Assembly: GCF_015751785.1 (NCBI RefSeq)
Contig: NZ_JADOTY010000001.1
Location: 6,696,001-6,760,000 of the forward strand
Source of the DNA: Micromonospora vinacea
GTDB taxonomy: Bacteria > Actinomycetota > Actinomycetes > Mycobacteriales > Micromonosporaceae
DNA length: 64,000 nucleotides
Direction of reading: 5' to 3'
The notes under the pieces are model-generated. The model searched no databases and had not been told where the DNA came from. It saw nothing but the letters and a program-made list of their open reading frames with translations. How positions within the stretch are numbered: position 1 is the stretch's first letter; every line of letters starts with the position of its first letter. Made by a program: the position numbers and the translations under genes. This document shows, in pieces, positions 1 through 9,149 of this stretch.

Positions 1-1377
1 GGGCAGCACCTCGGCCAGGGCGGCACGAACCGCGGTCAGGTCGACCTCGCGGGCGGCCACCACGTGTCCGGTCAGCCGCGCCTGGCCGCCCCGCTCACCG
101 AGCACCACAACGGCGTCCTCGATGCCCGGCGCGGTCCGTAGCGCCGCCTCGATCTCCCCCGGCTCCACCCGGAAGCCACGGATCTTGATCTGCGCGTCGA
201 GGCGCCCCAGGAACTCCAGCGACCCGTCCGCGGCGCGGCGCACCCGGTCCCCGGTGCGGTACTCCCGGCCGGTAGGCCCCGGCCGGAATCGCTCGGTGGT
301 CAGGTCCGGCCGGCGCAGGTACCCGGTGGCGACCTGGGCTCCGCCGATCGCCAGTTCCCCGGCTTCGCCGTCCGGGGTCTCGGTGTCGTCCTCGGCCAGT
401 ACGCGACACGTGACGCCGGGAAGTGGGTGCCCGATCGGCACGGCGTCGCCGGCCCATCCGGTCAGGTCGGCGACTGTGGCGACGACTGTGGTCTCGGTCG
501 GCCCGTAGGTGTTGAGCAGCCGTACCCCGGGGCCGGCGGCGCGCTGCCACCGGCGTACCGCGTCGGGCCGCGCGGCCTCGCCCCCGATGATCGTCAGCCG
601 GACCGTGGCGGGCACTGTCGCCTCGGCACGGTCCAGGGCGGCGACCAGGTCGTGCCAGTACGCGGTCGGCAGGTCCAGCACGGTGATGCCGAGTCCCGCG
701 CAGCGGTCCAGGAACAGGTCGGGGCGACTGATCATGTCATCGTCGCGCAGCACGACGGCCGCCCCGCAGGTCAGCGCCGGGAAGATCTCCTCGACGCTGG
801 CGTCGAAACTCAGTGACGCGAACTGCAGGACCCGGTCGGCCTCGGTGAGCTCGTAGCGCTGCCGGGCGGCGGCGCAGAACGCGGCGAGCGCGGACATCGG
901 CACGACCACGCCCTTGGGCCGCCCGGTCGACCCGGACGTGTACACGACGTACGCCGCTCCCGCGCCAGCCGATGCGTGCGCTTCCGTTCGCAGCAGGGGG
1001 TCCGTCGCGACGACGCCGTCCGATGTGATGACCGCGCGGGGCTTCGCGTCGGCGAGGATGAGCTCCTGACGCGCCACCGGATAGGCGGGGTCGATGGGCA
1101 CATAGCCCGCGCCCACCCGCAGGACCGCCAGCATCGCCACGACCGCGTCCCGGCTACGCGGCATGCGCAGCCCCACCAGGTCGCCGTCCGACACCCCCGT
1201 CACCGTCAACTCCGCCGCCCGCTCCTCGACGCGGGCAACCAGCTCGGCGTAGGTCAGCTCACCCGCGCCGTCGACCACCGCAGCGGCCGCGGGCCGGCGC
1301 TGGGCCTGGGCGGCGATGGCCTGCCACAGTGGACCCTCCCCCACCGGCGATGTGCGGATGTCGATGGCCTGACTCAT
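1..1377 (-). CDS. NRPS adenylation-domain protein, 3' end outside window
   Basis: Amino-acid-activating enzyme of a nonribosomal peptide pathway; it would form an aminoacyl-AMP and load it on a carrier protein. The minus frame is open from an ATG at 1377 to the window edge (459 codons). Adenylation cores are visible in order: A2-like GAGYVPIDPAYP, A3 VVYTSGSTGRPKGVV, A5 NTYGPTETTV, A7 YRTGDRV, and A8 LGRLDAQIKIRGFRVEPGEI. The A domain starts almost at residue 1, so no condensation domain precedes it. What follows beyond A8-A9 is not visible, so it could be a stand-alone A domain, an A-PCP or a longer synthetase. It is divergent from the Pls-like gene at 1878 and probably belongs to the same cluster. 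Substrate is not predicted. Confidence 0.9.
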   Translation of the reverse strand, partial: MSQAIDIRTSPVGEGPLWQAIAAQAQRRPAAAAVVDGAGELTYAELVARVEERAAELTVTGVSDGDLVGLRMPRSRDAVVAMLAVLRVGAGYVPIDPAYPVARQELILADAKPRAVITSDGVVATDPLLRTEAHASAGAGAAYVVYTSGSTGRPKGVVVPMSALAAFCAAARQRYELTEADRVLQFASLSFDASVEEIFPALTCGAAVVLRDDDMISRPDLFLDRCAGLGITVLDLPTAYWHDLVAALDRAEATVPATVRLTIIGGEAARPDAVRRWQRAAGPGVRLLNTYGPTETTVVATVADLTGWAGDAVPIGHPLPGVTCRVLAEDDTETPDGEAGELAIGGAQVATGYLRRPDLTTERFRPGPTGREYRTGDRVRRAADGSLEFLGRLDAQIKIRGFRVEPGEIEAALRTAPGIEDAVVVLGERGGQARLTGHVVAAREVDLTAVRAALAEVLP

Positions 1378-1492
1378 GACGTGCTCCCGGGTGTCGCAGA
1401 CGGCGAAAGGCGTGCCGGCGCAAGACCCTAGGGACCAAGTGAGGTTCGCGGATGAACACCGACCGTCGCTCGGAAGGATCCTGATCACGGGC

Positions 1493-1511
1493 GCGTTCAC
1501 CTGGTGAACGC
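1493..1511. promoter_or_regulatory. Perfect 19-bp palindrome between divergent NRPS genes
   Basis: GCGTTCACC-T-GGTGAACGC has 9-bp perfect arms around one central base. It lies in the 500-bp gap (1378-1877) between the divergent adenylation-domain genes, about 116 bp from the minus-strand start and 367 bp from the plus-strand start. Its form fits a dimeric repressor operator (TetR, MarR or GntR type); the cognate regulator is not in the window. Nothing else in the gap looks like a gene. Confidence 0.55.
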
Positions 1512-1877
1512 CACGGCCCACCGGCCAAACGCTGCCGCCGCCTGCGGGAACACCGATGACTCACACCCAGTTGCGATGAACTGTGCGTGAACTCGACCAC
1601 GCAGGAGTGGGGCCGTGGCCGCGCAGGGTAGGAGGAGTCCCATGACCGACGGCCAGGCCGCCGACACGGCCTGAGCAGAGACACGAGTGTGATCGGCCGG
1701 CGGCACGTCGCGCCGTTCGACGTTTCCGCAACGGGTCCCTGTGGTGGTGGACACGAAGCCGTCTTTTGCCCGTGCTTCCGGCCCGATGCGACGTAGCGTT
1801 GAGGGCTGCCCAGGGCGGGTCCGCATGCCGCGCGCCTGGTTGACGCCGATCCGCAAGACGAAAATGGTGAACGTCGG

Positions 1878-4800
1878 GTGCCCTTGACGAGTGAACCCCA
1901 GGTGGTCGCGCTACCGCCGTCAGCTGCCGCACCGACGATTCCTGCGGTGTTCCGATCCGCATCGGCCCCGGCCCGCCGCACGCTTGTCGACATTCTCGAC
2001 GACTCCGTGCGCGCGCACGCCGACGCAGTTGCGCTCGACAGCGGTGCCACCACCTTGACGTACCGCGACCTGGCCAACGAGGTCGAGGCCGTCCGGAGGT
2101 CGCTCTCCGGGCACGGCATCGGTGTCGGCGACCGCGTGGGAGTTCGGATTTCATCCGGTACGGCCGAGCTGTACCTGGCGATCCTCGGCGTTCTCGCGGC
2201 GGGCGCCGCCTACGTGCCGGTCGACGCGGACGATCCCGCGGAACGCGCCGAGCTCGTGTTCGCCGAGGCGGGGGTCGTCGCGGTCCTCGGCGACGGGCTG
2301 ACGGTGTCGCTGCGTCGTACCCCCGCAGGTCGGACCGGCCGGCCCAGCCCCGACGACGACGCCTGGATCATCTTCACCTCTGGCTCGACGGGCACCCCGA
2401 AAGGTGTGGCGGTCAGCCACGGCGCGGCGGCGGCTTTCGTGGACGCCGAGGCGCGGTTGTTCCTCGCCGATGAGGCCAGCGAGGCAATCGGCCAGCAGGA
2501 CCGGGTCCTGGCCGGGCTGTCGGTGGCGTTCGACGCGTCCTGTGAGGAGATGTGGCTTGCGTGGCGGCACGGCGCGTGCCTGGTGCCGGCCGCGCGGTCA
2601 CTCGTCCGCAGCGGCGTCGACCTCGGTCCGTGGTTGGCCGAGCAGCGCATCTCGGTGGTGTCGACGGTGCCGACGCTCGCTGCGCTGTGGCCGGTCGAAG
2701 CGCTGGAGGAGGTCCGGCTGCTGATCTTCGGCGGGGAGGCCTGCCCGCCGGAGCTCGCGCAGCGCCTGGCCGTCGAGGGTCGCGAGGTCTGGAACACGTA
2801 CGGACCGACCGAGGCGACGGTGGTCGCGTGCGCCGCGCGGATGACCGGCGAGGGACCGGTGCGCATCGGGTTGCCGCTGGCCGGGTGGGAGCTCGCCGTG
2901 GTCGACGCGTCCGGCGCTCCGGCGGCGATGGGTGAGACCGGCGAACTGGTCATCGGCGGGGTGGGACTGGCCCGCTATCTGGATCCGGGCAAGGACGCCG
3001 AGAAGTTTGCGGCGCTGCCCGCGCTCGGCTGGCAGCGGGCGTACCGCAGCGGTGACATCGTCCGGGCGGAGCCCGAAGGGCTCCTGTTCGTCGGCCGCGG
3101 TGATGAACAGGTCAAGCTCGGCGGACGCCGGATCGAGCTGGGCGAAATCGACGCCGCACTCCAGGCGCTACCCAACGTCGCCGGCGCCGCCGCGGCGGTG
3201 CAGCGCACCGCCGCGGGCAGCCAACTGCTGGTGGGGTACGTGGTTCCGCACGACGAGGTCACGTTCGATGCCGCGACGGCGGCGCTGCGGATCCGTGAGC
3301 AGCTGCCGGCCGCGCTCGTGCCGCTGCTGGCCGTGGTGGAGGCACTGCCGACCCGGACGTCCGGCAAGGTGGATCGGTCCGCGCTGCCCTGGCCGCTGGC
3401 GACCCCGCAGGACACCGCGGGTGAGCTGACCGCGACGGAGGACTGGCTCGCTGGCGGTTGGGCGGAGATCCTGGGCGTACGCCCCACGGAGGCGGACGCG
3501 GACTTCTTCACCCATGGCGGCGGCAGCCTGAACGCTGCGCAACTGGTGGCATGGATTCGGCGCCGGCACCCGCGCGTCTCGGTGGCCGACATCTACCTCC
3601 ACCCGAAACTGTCGCGGCTCGCGGCCGTGCTCGACGCGCTCGACAGCTCGGCGGCGACGCGCCGTGAGGTCCGGCCGACGCCGAGGCGCGCCGGGCTGAT
3701 CCAGGCGGCGATGATGGTGCCGATGGTGGCGTTGGTCGGGCTGCGCTGGCTGACCGTCCTGGCTGCCCTCGGCAACGTTTTCGCCCTGCTCGCTCCGGCA
3801 CCGTGGGCACCGGTCGTGTCCTGGTGGTGGGTGGCACTGGGCTGGCTCCTGCTGTTCAGCCCGCTGGGCCGGATCGCCCTGGCCGCCGGAGGAGCGCGAC
3901 TGCTGCTGCGCGGGGTGCGCCCCGGCAGCTACCCGCGCGGTGGCGGCGTGCACCTGCGGCTGTGGGCGGCCGAACGCCTCGCCGAGCTGACCGGCGCCAC
4001 CAGCGTCGCCGGAGCATCCTGGATGATCACCTACGCCAGGGCCCTCGGCGCGCAGATCGGGGCCGACGTCGACCTGCACTCCGCGCCGCCGGTAACCGGC
4101 CTGCTGAAGCTCGGCCGCGGCGCGGCGATCGAGCCGGAGGTCGATCTGTCCGGCCACTGGGTCGACGGCGACGTCGTCCGCATCGGCAGGGTCCGCGTCG
4201 GTGCCGACGCCCGGGTCGGATCCCGCAGCACCCTGATGCCCGGCGCTCGGATCGGTAAGGGCGCCCGCGTCGGCGCGGGCTCGACGGTGGCCGGCGCCGT
4301 ACCGGCCAACCAACACTGGGCCGGCTCACCGGCCGCAGCCGCAGTTGTCAAGGGTTCGGACGGGTGGCCCGGGCAGCGTCCCCCTCGATCGCGCACGGGT
4401 GCACGCCTCTGGCCGCTCGCGTACGGGATCACCGCCCAATTGCTGGGGCTGGTCCCGGTCGTGGCGGCCCTGCCGGCGCTCGCCCTGCTCGGCTGGACGC
4501 TCACCGTCCGACCGACGGTCGGCGCGGTGCTGGCCGCCGTCGCGGCGGCGACCGTCGCCTACGTCGCGGGCTATGCGCTGCTGGTGCTCGGGGCGGTCCG
4601 AGCGCTCAGCGTCGGCCTTCGCGCCGGACACCACCCGGTGCAGGGGCGGGTGGCGTGGCAGGCCTGGACGACCGAGCGGCTGATGGGGATGGCCCGGGTC
4701 GGGTTGTTCCCTCTCTACGCCAGTCTCTTCACGCCGGTGTGGTTGCGGCTGCTGGGCGCCAAGGTGGGACGCGGGGTGGAGGCCTCCACCGTGCTCGCGC

Positions 4801-5795
4801 TGCCGGCGATGACCACGGTCGCCGACGGGGCCTTCCTGGCCGACGACACCATGGTCGCGACGTACGAGCTGAGCCACGGGTGGCTGCGTGTCGCCCCGGC
4901 TCGCATCGGTAAGCAGGCATTCCTCGGCAACTCAGGAATGGCGGCGCCCGGGCGTTCGGTGCCCAAGCGCGGGCTTGTCGGGGTGTTGTCGTCGGCGCCG
5001 TTCAAGGCGAAGAAGGGCTCGTCGTGGCTCGGCGCGCCGCCGATGCCGCTGCGCCGGACGGTGGAAGCCGCCGATACCAGCCGCACCTTCGACCCGCCTT
5101 TCCGGCTGAAGCTGGCCCGCGCCGCGATCGAGCTGTGCCGAATCGTTCCGGTGATGTGCGCCGGCGCCCTGGCGGTCGGCGTCCTGGCCGCACTCGCTCT
5201 CGTCTGGCGGGCCGCCGGGTGGTGGGCGGCCGCGCTCGGCGCCGGGCCGGTGCTGCTGGGTGCGGCGATCGTCGCCGCCGCCCTCGCGACGGCCGCGAAG
5301 TGGCTGCTGGTCGGGCGCTTGCGGGTCACCGAGCGCGCGCTGTGGACCTCCTTCGTGTGGCGCAACGAGCTCGCGGACACGTTCGTCGAGGTCCTTGCCG
5401 CACCGTGGCTGGTCCGCTTCGCGACCGGCACGCCACTACTGACGGCGTGGCTGCGCACGCTCGGTGCGAAGATCGGCCGGGGCGTGTGGCTGGAGACCTA
5501 CTGGCTGCCCGAGTACGACCTGGTGCGCCTCGGCGATGGCGCGACGGTGAACCGCGGTTGTGTGGTGCAGACCCACCTGTTCCATGATCGTGTGATGAGT
5601 ATGGACGAGGTGACAATGGGCGCGGGTGCCGCGCTGGGCCCGCACGGCATCGTTCTGCCGGGCGCGAGCATCGGCGCGCGGACCACCGTTGGGCCCGGTT
5701 CGCTGGTGACCCGCGGCGACGCCGTACCCTGCGACAGCCGGTGGTGGGGCAATCCGATCACCACCTGGCCGGCGCCAGCGGCACGGTCGGCATGA
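1878..5795 (+). CDS. Pls-like NRPS: adenylation, carrier and membrane/hexapeptide terminal domains
   Basis: 1305-residue one-module synthetase of the kind whose terminal region resembles epsilon-poly-lysine synthetase. Residues about 30-500 are an A domain with WIIFTSGSTGTPKGVAVSH, NTYGPTEATVVAC, YRSGDIV, and an A10 lysine at K497. A carrier domain follows with GGGSL (phosphopantetheine serine S550). The C-terminal half alternates hydrophobic membrane segments (around 610-670, 850-910, 1070-1130) with left-handed beta-helix style stretches. No condensation or thioesterase domain is visible, so peptide-bond formation, if any, would fall to the membrane-embedded tail, as known for Pls. The GTG at 1878 is the best start because an earlier ATG in another frame stops at once. 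The stop overlaps the next ATG. Confidence 0.88.
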   Translation: MPLTSEPQVVALPPSAAAPTIPAVFRSASAPARRTLVDILDDSVRAHADAVALDSGATTLTYRDLANEVEAVRRSLSGHGIGVGDRVGVRISSGTAELYLAILGVLAAGAAYVPVDADDPAERAELVFAEAGVVAVLGDGLTVSLRRTPAGRTGRPSPDDDAWIIFTSGSTGTPKGVAVSHGAAAAFVDAEARLFLADEASEAIGQQDRVLAGLSVAFDASCEEMWLAWRHGACLVPAARSLVRSGVDLGPWLAEQRISVVSTVPTLAALWPVEALEEVRLLIFGGEACPPELAQRLAVEGREVWNTYGPTEATVVACAARMTGEGPVRIGLPLAGWELAVVDASGAPAAMGETGELVIGGVGLARYLDPGKDAEKFAALPALGWQRAYRSGDIVRAEPEGLLFVGRGDEQVKLGGRRIELGEIDAALQALPNVAGAAAAVQRTAAGSQLLVGYVVPHDEVTFDAATAALRIREQLPAALVPLLAVVEALPTRTSGKVDRSALPWPLATPQDTAGELTATEDWLAGGWAEILGVRPTEADADFFTHGGGSLNAAQLVAWIRRRHPRVSVADIYLHPKLSRLAAVLDALDSSAATRREVRPTPRRAGLIQAAMMVPMVALVGLRWLTVLAALGNVFALLAPAPWAPVVSWWWVALGWLLLFSPLGRIALAAGGARLLLRGVRPGSYPRGGGVHLRLWAAERLAELTGATSVAGASWMITYARALGAQIGADVDLHSAPPVTGLLKLGRGAAIEPEVDLSGHWVDGDVVRIGRVRVGADARVGSRSTLMPGARIGKGARVGAGSTVAGAVPANQHWAGSPAAAAVVKGSDGWPGQRPPRSRTGARLWPLAYGITAQLLGLVPVVAALPALALLGWTLTVRPTVGAVLAAVAAATVAYVAGYALLVLGAVRALSVGLRAGHHPVQGRVAWQAWTTERLMGMARVGLFPLYASLFTPVWLRLLGAKVGRGVEASTVLALPAMTTVADGAFLADDTMVATYELSHGWLRVAPARIGKQAFLGNSGMAAPGRSVPKRGLVGVLSSAPFKAKKGSSWLGAPPMPLRRTVEAADTSRTFDPPFRLKLARAAIELCRIVPVMCAGALAVGVLAALALVWRAAGWWAAALGAGPVLLGAAIVAAALATAAKWLLVGRLRVTERALWTSFVWRNELADTFVEVLAAPWLVRFATGTPLLTAWLRTLGAKIGRGVWLETYWLPEYDLVRLGDGATVNRGCVVQTHLFHDRVMSMDEVTMGAGAALGPHGIVLPGASIGARTTVGPGSLVTRGDAVPCDSRWWGNPITTWPAPAARSA

Positions 5796-7132
5796 ATCCG
5801 AAGGTGTCGGCGTCGAGCGGCGCAACGCCCGGCGCCGGCCGCTCCGGCGACTCCTACCTGCCCGAGCACGGCAACGGCGGCTACCGGGTGCTGCACTACG
5901 ACCTGGACCTCGACTACCGGGTCGTGTCGAACCGCCTCGGCGGCCGGGCGGACATCACCGCGGTGGCCGTCCAGTCGCTGTCCCGATTCACTCTCGATCT
6001 CGGTCGGCTCCGCGTCCAGGACGTCCGGGTGGACGGCCGCCCGGCGAAGTACCTGCACCGCCCGGACAAACTGCAGATCAAACCCGAGCGGCCGATCGGC
6101 GCCAACGACACCTTCCGGGTGGAGATCCGGTACGCGGGAAAGCCGGTGCCCATCTCCGGCCGCTGGGGCGAACTCGGGTGGGAGGAACTCACCGACGGGG
6201 TACTTGTGGCAAGCCAGCCGAACGGATCACCGTCCTGGTTCCCCTGCGATGACCAGCCCGGCGCCAAGGCCACCTTCCGGGTGGCAGTCACGACTCCCTC
6301 CCCGTACACAGTTCTGGTGACCGGTGATCCCGTGCTCCAGCGGCGGGGCGCGAGCGGCACCACCTGGGTGTACGAACGGCGCGAGCCCACCTCGCCATAC
6401 CTGATGAGCGTCCAGATCGGACGCTACGAGATGGTTGATCTGGCTGTCGGTGCGGTGGCGCAGCGCGCGGCGATCCCGCCTGCGTTGCGCAGGAACGTCG
6501 CCCACGACTTCGGCCGACATGGTGAGATCATGTCGGCGCTGCAGCGGCTCTTCGGGCCGTACCCCTTCCGGGAGTACGTCGTCGTCGTCACCGACGACGA
6601 CCTCGACGATCCGGTCGAAGCGCAGGGCATGGCGGTCTTCGGGCGAAACCACGTCGACGGGCGGCGCACGCACGAGCGGCTGATCGTGCACGAACTGGCC
6701 CACCAGTGGTTCGGCAACAGCCTCACCGTGGCGGACTGGCGGCACATCTGGCTCAACGAGGGCTTCGCCACGTACGCCGAGTGGCTGTGGTCCGGCGTCT
6801 GCGGTGAGATGTCAACAGACGCTCTCGCCGCGCAGTGGTACGCGTGGGTCGCGGCTCGCCCGCGCCACGTCGTCGTCGCGGACCCCGGCGTCGACCGGAT
6901 GTTCGACCCGCTGGTCTACAAGCGTGGCGCGCTGACGGTGCACGCCCTGCGGAAGAGGGTCGGCGACGAGACGTTCTTCACGCTCCTGCGAGCCTGGGTC
7001 GCCGAGCACCCACACGCGACGGTGACGACCGAGCAGTTCCGTCTGCACGCCCAACGCTTCGCCCGCGAGCCCCTGGACGGTCTGTTCGGTGCCTGGCTCG
7101 ACAGCCCGACGTTGCCCCCGCTACCTCGCTGA
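5792..7132 (+). CDS. M1 family zinc metallopeptidase, short form
   Basis: Aminopeptidase-like gluzincin, 446 residues. The zinc site is HELAH (H300, E301, H304) with the third ligand E323 in NEGFATY, and a downstream VYKRGALTVHALR supplies the usual transition-state tyrosine. The substrate-binding GxMEN motif of classical aminopeptidase N is replaced by EAQGMAVFG just before the zinc site. Only the N-terminal beta domain and the catalytic domain are present; the large C-terminal helical domain of PepN/ERAP is absent. No signal peptide is seen, so it is probably cytoplasmic. Its ATG overlaps the stop of the NRPS gene (ATGA), implying translational coupling and a possible role in processing or resistance for that product. 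Substrate unknown. Confidence 0.88.
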   Translation: MNPKVSASSGATPGAGRSGDSYLPEHGNGGYRVLHYDLDLDYRVVSNRLGGRADITAVAVQSLSRFTLDLGRLRVQDVRVDGRPAKYLHRPDKLQIKPERPIGANDTFRVEIRYAGKPVPISGRWGELGWEELTDGVLVASQPNGSPSWFPCDDQPGAKATFRVAVTTPSPYTVLVTGDPVLQRRGASGTTWVYERREPTSPYLMSVQIGRYEMVDLAVGAVAQRAAIPPALRRNVAHDFGRHGEIMSALQRLFGPYPFREYVVVVTDDDLDDPVEAQGMAVFGRNHVDGRRTHERLIVHELAHQWFGNSLTVADWRHIWLNEGFATYAEWLWSGVCGEMSTDALAAQWYAWVAARPRHVVVADPGVDRMFDPLVYKRGALTVHALRKRVGDETFFTLLRAWVAEHPHATVTTEQFRLHAQRFAREPLDGLFGAWLDSPTLPPLPR

Positions 7133-7163
7133 GCACATGACACGACCATGACGCGAGACCGAA

Positions 7164-7224
7164 TGCCGGTCCCGGAACGACCGCCGCAGCCACCTGCGGC
7201 CGGCACGCCGTTCCGGGACCGGCA
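7164..7224. terminator. Bidirectional terminator with nested hairpin
   Basis: A perfect 16-bp inverted repeat (7164-7179 pairs with 7209-7224; arm TGCCGGTCCCGGAACG) encloses a second small stem, CCGCAG/CTGCGG (7184-7189 with 7194-7199). It lies between the convergent ends of the M1 peptidase (7132) and the metallohydrolase (7234), so it can serve both strands. There is no T-tract, as is common in high-GC actinomycetes. Confidence 0.8.
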
Positions 7225-7233
7225 CCTCGGAGG

Positions 7234-8496
7234 TCAGGGCCGGAGCCACCAGGGGCTGGTGTAGGCCACCGCGAAGTCGTTACACGGGTGACCGGCTGGG
7301 CCGGGGGTGCCGTTGGGCAGGGACGGGTCGGAGATCCGGAGTACCACCCAGTCGCCGTCGGCGACGTTGAGCGGCACGGTGAAGTCCGTGACCTGACCGT
7401 TGACGGTGTCAATGACGTCGACGACGGTCGGCGCCGAGGTGCCGGGGCGGAGGACCTGGATCCGCAGGGGCTTGCCGTCCCAGGCCGCGCCGCGGTCGAG
7501 GTCCAGCAGGAACCGGACGTCGCCGGAGGTCACGTTCAGGACCCCGCCCATGCGTACGCCATTGGCGGTGGCGTCCACCCGCAGCCCGGAGACGCGCGTG
7601 GCGAAGGAACGACGGGCGGCCATCGCCTCGAACACCGCCGCGCGGGTGTTCTCGGCGACCCACAGGCCGCTGCGTCCCTTACCTTCGTGGAAGCCCCAGG
7701 TGGTGCCGTGCTCGTCGGTGACACCGGTCAGCGCCGGCCGCCAACCGGCGTTCAGGCACGCCACCAGCGGTGACGTCATACCCGACGACCAGCCTTCGAA
7801 GAGGAAGTCGTCGGTCCGGTTGAACATCTCCAGCCCCGCGAGCTGATCGCGGGCCGAGGCGTTGAAGGAGAAGTTGTTGAACCGGCCCGCCTCACGACCG
7901 GGGTGATTGAAGCTCGCCAGCCCCCCGGGCCGGCCGGTGAGCCAGTTGTACAGGCTGCCGGGGCTGCCGGCCCGCAACAGGTCGGCGAAGTCGGAGGTGT
8001 TCCAGACGTTGATGTGCCCCTGCAACGGATGCGACCACTCGAACCCGCGGATCGCGGTGAACTGACCGGGATCGTTGGCCGCGTTGGCCAGGTCGCCGGT
8101 GGTCCGCCACTCCGACGAGCTGAGCCCTTCGATGGAGAAGAGCGTCGCATGATCGGTCAGCGCGGCGACGTCCAGGCCGGCCTCGCGCATCGAGGCGAAC
8201 GCGGCCTCGGCACTGCCGTCGCCGTCCGACATCACCGTGTGGTTGTGCATGTCCGTGTGGACCAACATCGTGCCCTGGGTGATCCGAGATGTCCGGCCGG
8301 CACCGGTCGGGGCGCCGGCCATCGTCGTGTTGGCCGCCCGGGCCGAGGTCGGTAGCGCGGCCAGCATCAGCGTCCCGCCGGCACCGGCCAGAAGCGCCCG
8401 TCGGCCGAAGCCTGCGGGGACCTCGACCTGGCCGTACGGCACGCCGTCGTCGGATCCATGATCGTGATGGCAGTGATGCGGGTGATGTCCAGTCAT
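7234..8496 (-). CDS. Tat-exported CehA/McbA-like PHP metallohydrolase
   Basis: 420-residue PHP-fold hydrolase of the CehA/McbA group (members cleave aryl carbamate or phosphoester bonds). The metal-binding sequence pattern is clear: HTDMHNHTVMSDGDG near residue 95, ALTDHATLFS, a GFEWSH...GHINVW segment, and SFNHPGRE. The N-terminus is unusual: GHHPHHCHHDHG (residues 3-14), then FGRRALLAG and a hydrophobic run ending in SARA, which fits a twin-arginine signal peptide placed after a histidine-rich leader. Export as a folded, metal-loaded enzyme is therefore likely. The C-terminal 100 residues are beta-rich. It is monocistronic, ending at the shared terminator. The true substrate is unknown. Confidence 0.85.
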   Translation of the reverse strand: MTGHHPHHCHHDHGSDDGVPYGQVEVPAGFGRRALLAGAGGTLMLAALPTSARAANTTMAGAPTGAGRTSRITQGTMLVHTDMHNHTVMSDGDGSAEAAFASMREAGLDVAALTDHATLFSIEGLSSSEWRTTGDLANAANDPGQFTAIRGFEWSHPLQGHINVWNTSDFADLLRAGSPGSLYNWLTGRPGGLASFNHPGREAGRFNNFSFNASARDQLAGLEMFNRTDDFLFEGWSSGMTSPLVACLNAGWRPALTGVTDEHGTTWGFHEGKGRSGLWVAENTRAAVFEAMAARRSFATRVSGLRVDATANGVRMGGVLNVTSGDVRFLLDLDRGAAWDGKPLRIQVLRPGTSAPTVVDVIDTVNGQVTDFTVPLNVADGDWVVLRISDPSLPNGTPGPAGHPCNDFAVAYTSPWWLRP

Positions 8497-8764
8497 GAAT
8501 ACATAGGCGTTGATGGAGCTGGCTGAGACGTCACACCCAGTCGTCGGTCAGGCGAACAGTGCGGTACGCCTCGTTCTGCATCGGCCGAAGCATGGATGGG
8601 AGTGGAGAGCGGCCGGCAAGCGCGTGCTCTTTGACGCTTATTGCCGGCCGTTCGGTTCGACCGTCTGGTCGCCTGGTCCAGCACGTCGGTGAACGCTCGA
8701 CGGTGTCCCGCGAAAGGCTCTAACCTAACGGCTCGGAAAACGGCGGGGAACGGAAGGTAACGCG

Positions 8765-9121
8765 ATGAGCGACGTGACGGTCGACGTCGACACCACCACC
8801 GACGGCACCCTGGTCATCCAACCGCATGGCACGCTGCACGCCGAGGATGCCGTCGAGCTACGCCAGACCCTCGTGCGAGTCCTTCGACGGATCCGCCCAC
8901 TGCGGCTGGTCCTCGACCTCCATGACCTGGACGACCTGGACGGGATCAACCTCGGCACCCTCGCTACAGCCTGTCAGCTCGGCGACGATCACCAGGTCGT
9001 CGTCTTTCTCGACCACTCCTCCCCATCCATCGCCGAACGCCTCGCCGCCGCCGGTGTCCCCAGACACCGCCTTCGGCATATCGGTGTCCCGTTTCAAGCC
9101 GGCCCGACTGGAAACCCTTGA
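8765..9121 (+). CDS. STAS-domain protein lacking the phosphorylatable serine
   Basis: 118-residue single-domain protein with the STAS pattern of anti-anti-sigma factors: a beta strand (LVIQPHGTLHAEDAVEL), then RLVLDLHDLDDLDGINLGTLATAC, then VVVFLDHSS. Where SpoIIAA-type antagonists have D-S-S-G-x-G, this protein has D59-G60-I61-N62-L-G, so the regulatory serine is replaced by isoleucine. It may be a constitutively unphosphorylated antagonist or a non-sigma partner protein. An AGGT-containing ribosome site precedes the ATG. It is convergent with the channel gene, with only 28 bp between them. Confidence 0.75.
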   Translation: MSDVTVDVDTTTDGTLVIQPHGTLHAEDAVELRQTLVRVLRRIRPLRLVLDLHDLDDLDGINLGTLATACQLGDDHQVVVFLDHSSPSIAERLAAAGVPRHRLRHIGVPFQAGPTGNP

Positions 9122-9149
9122 AGCCGGCTATCAGCATGAACAACCCCGT

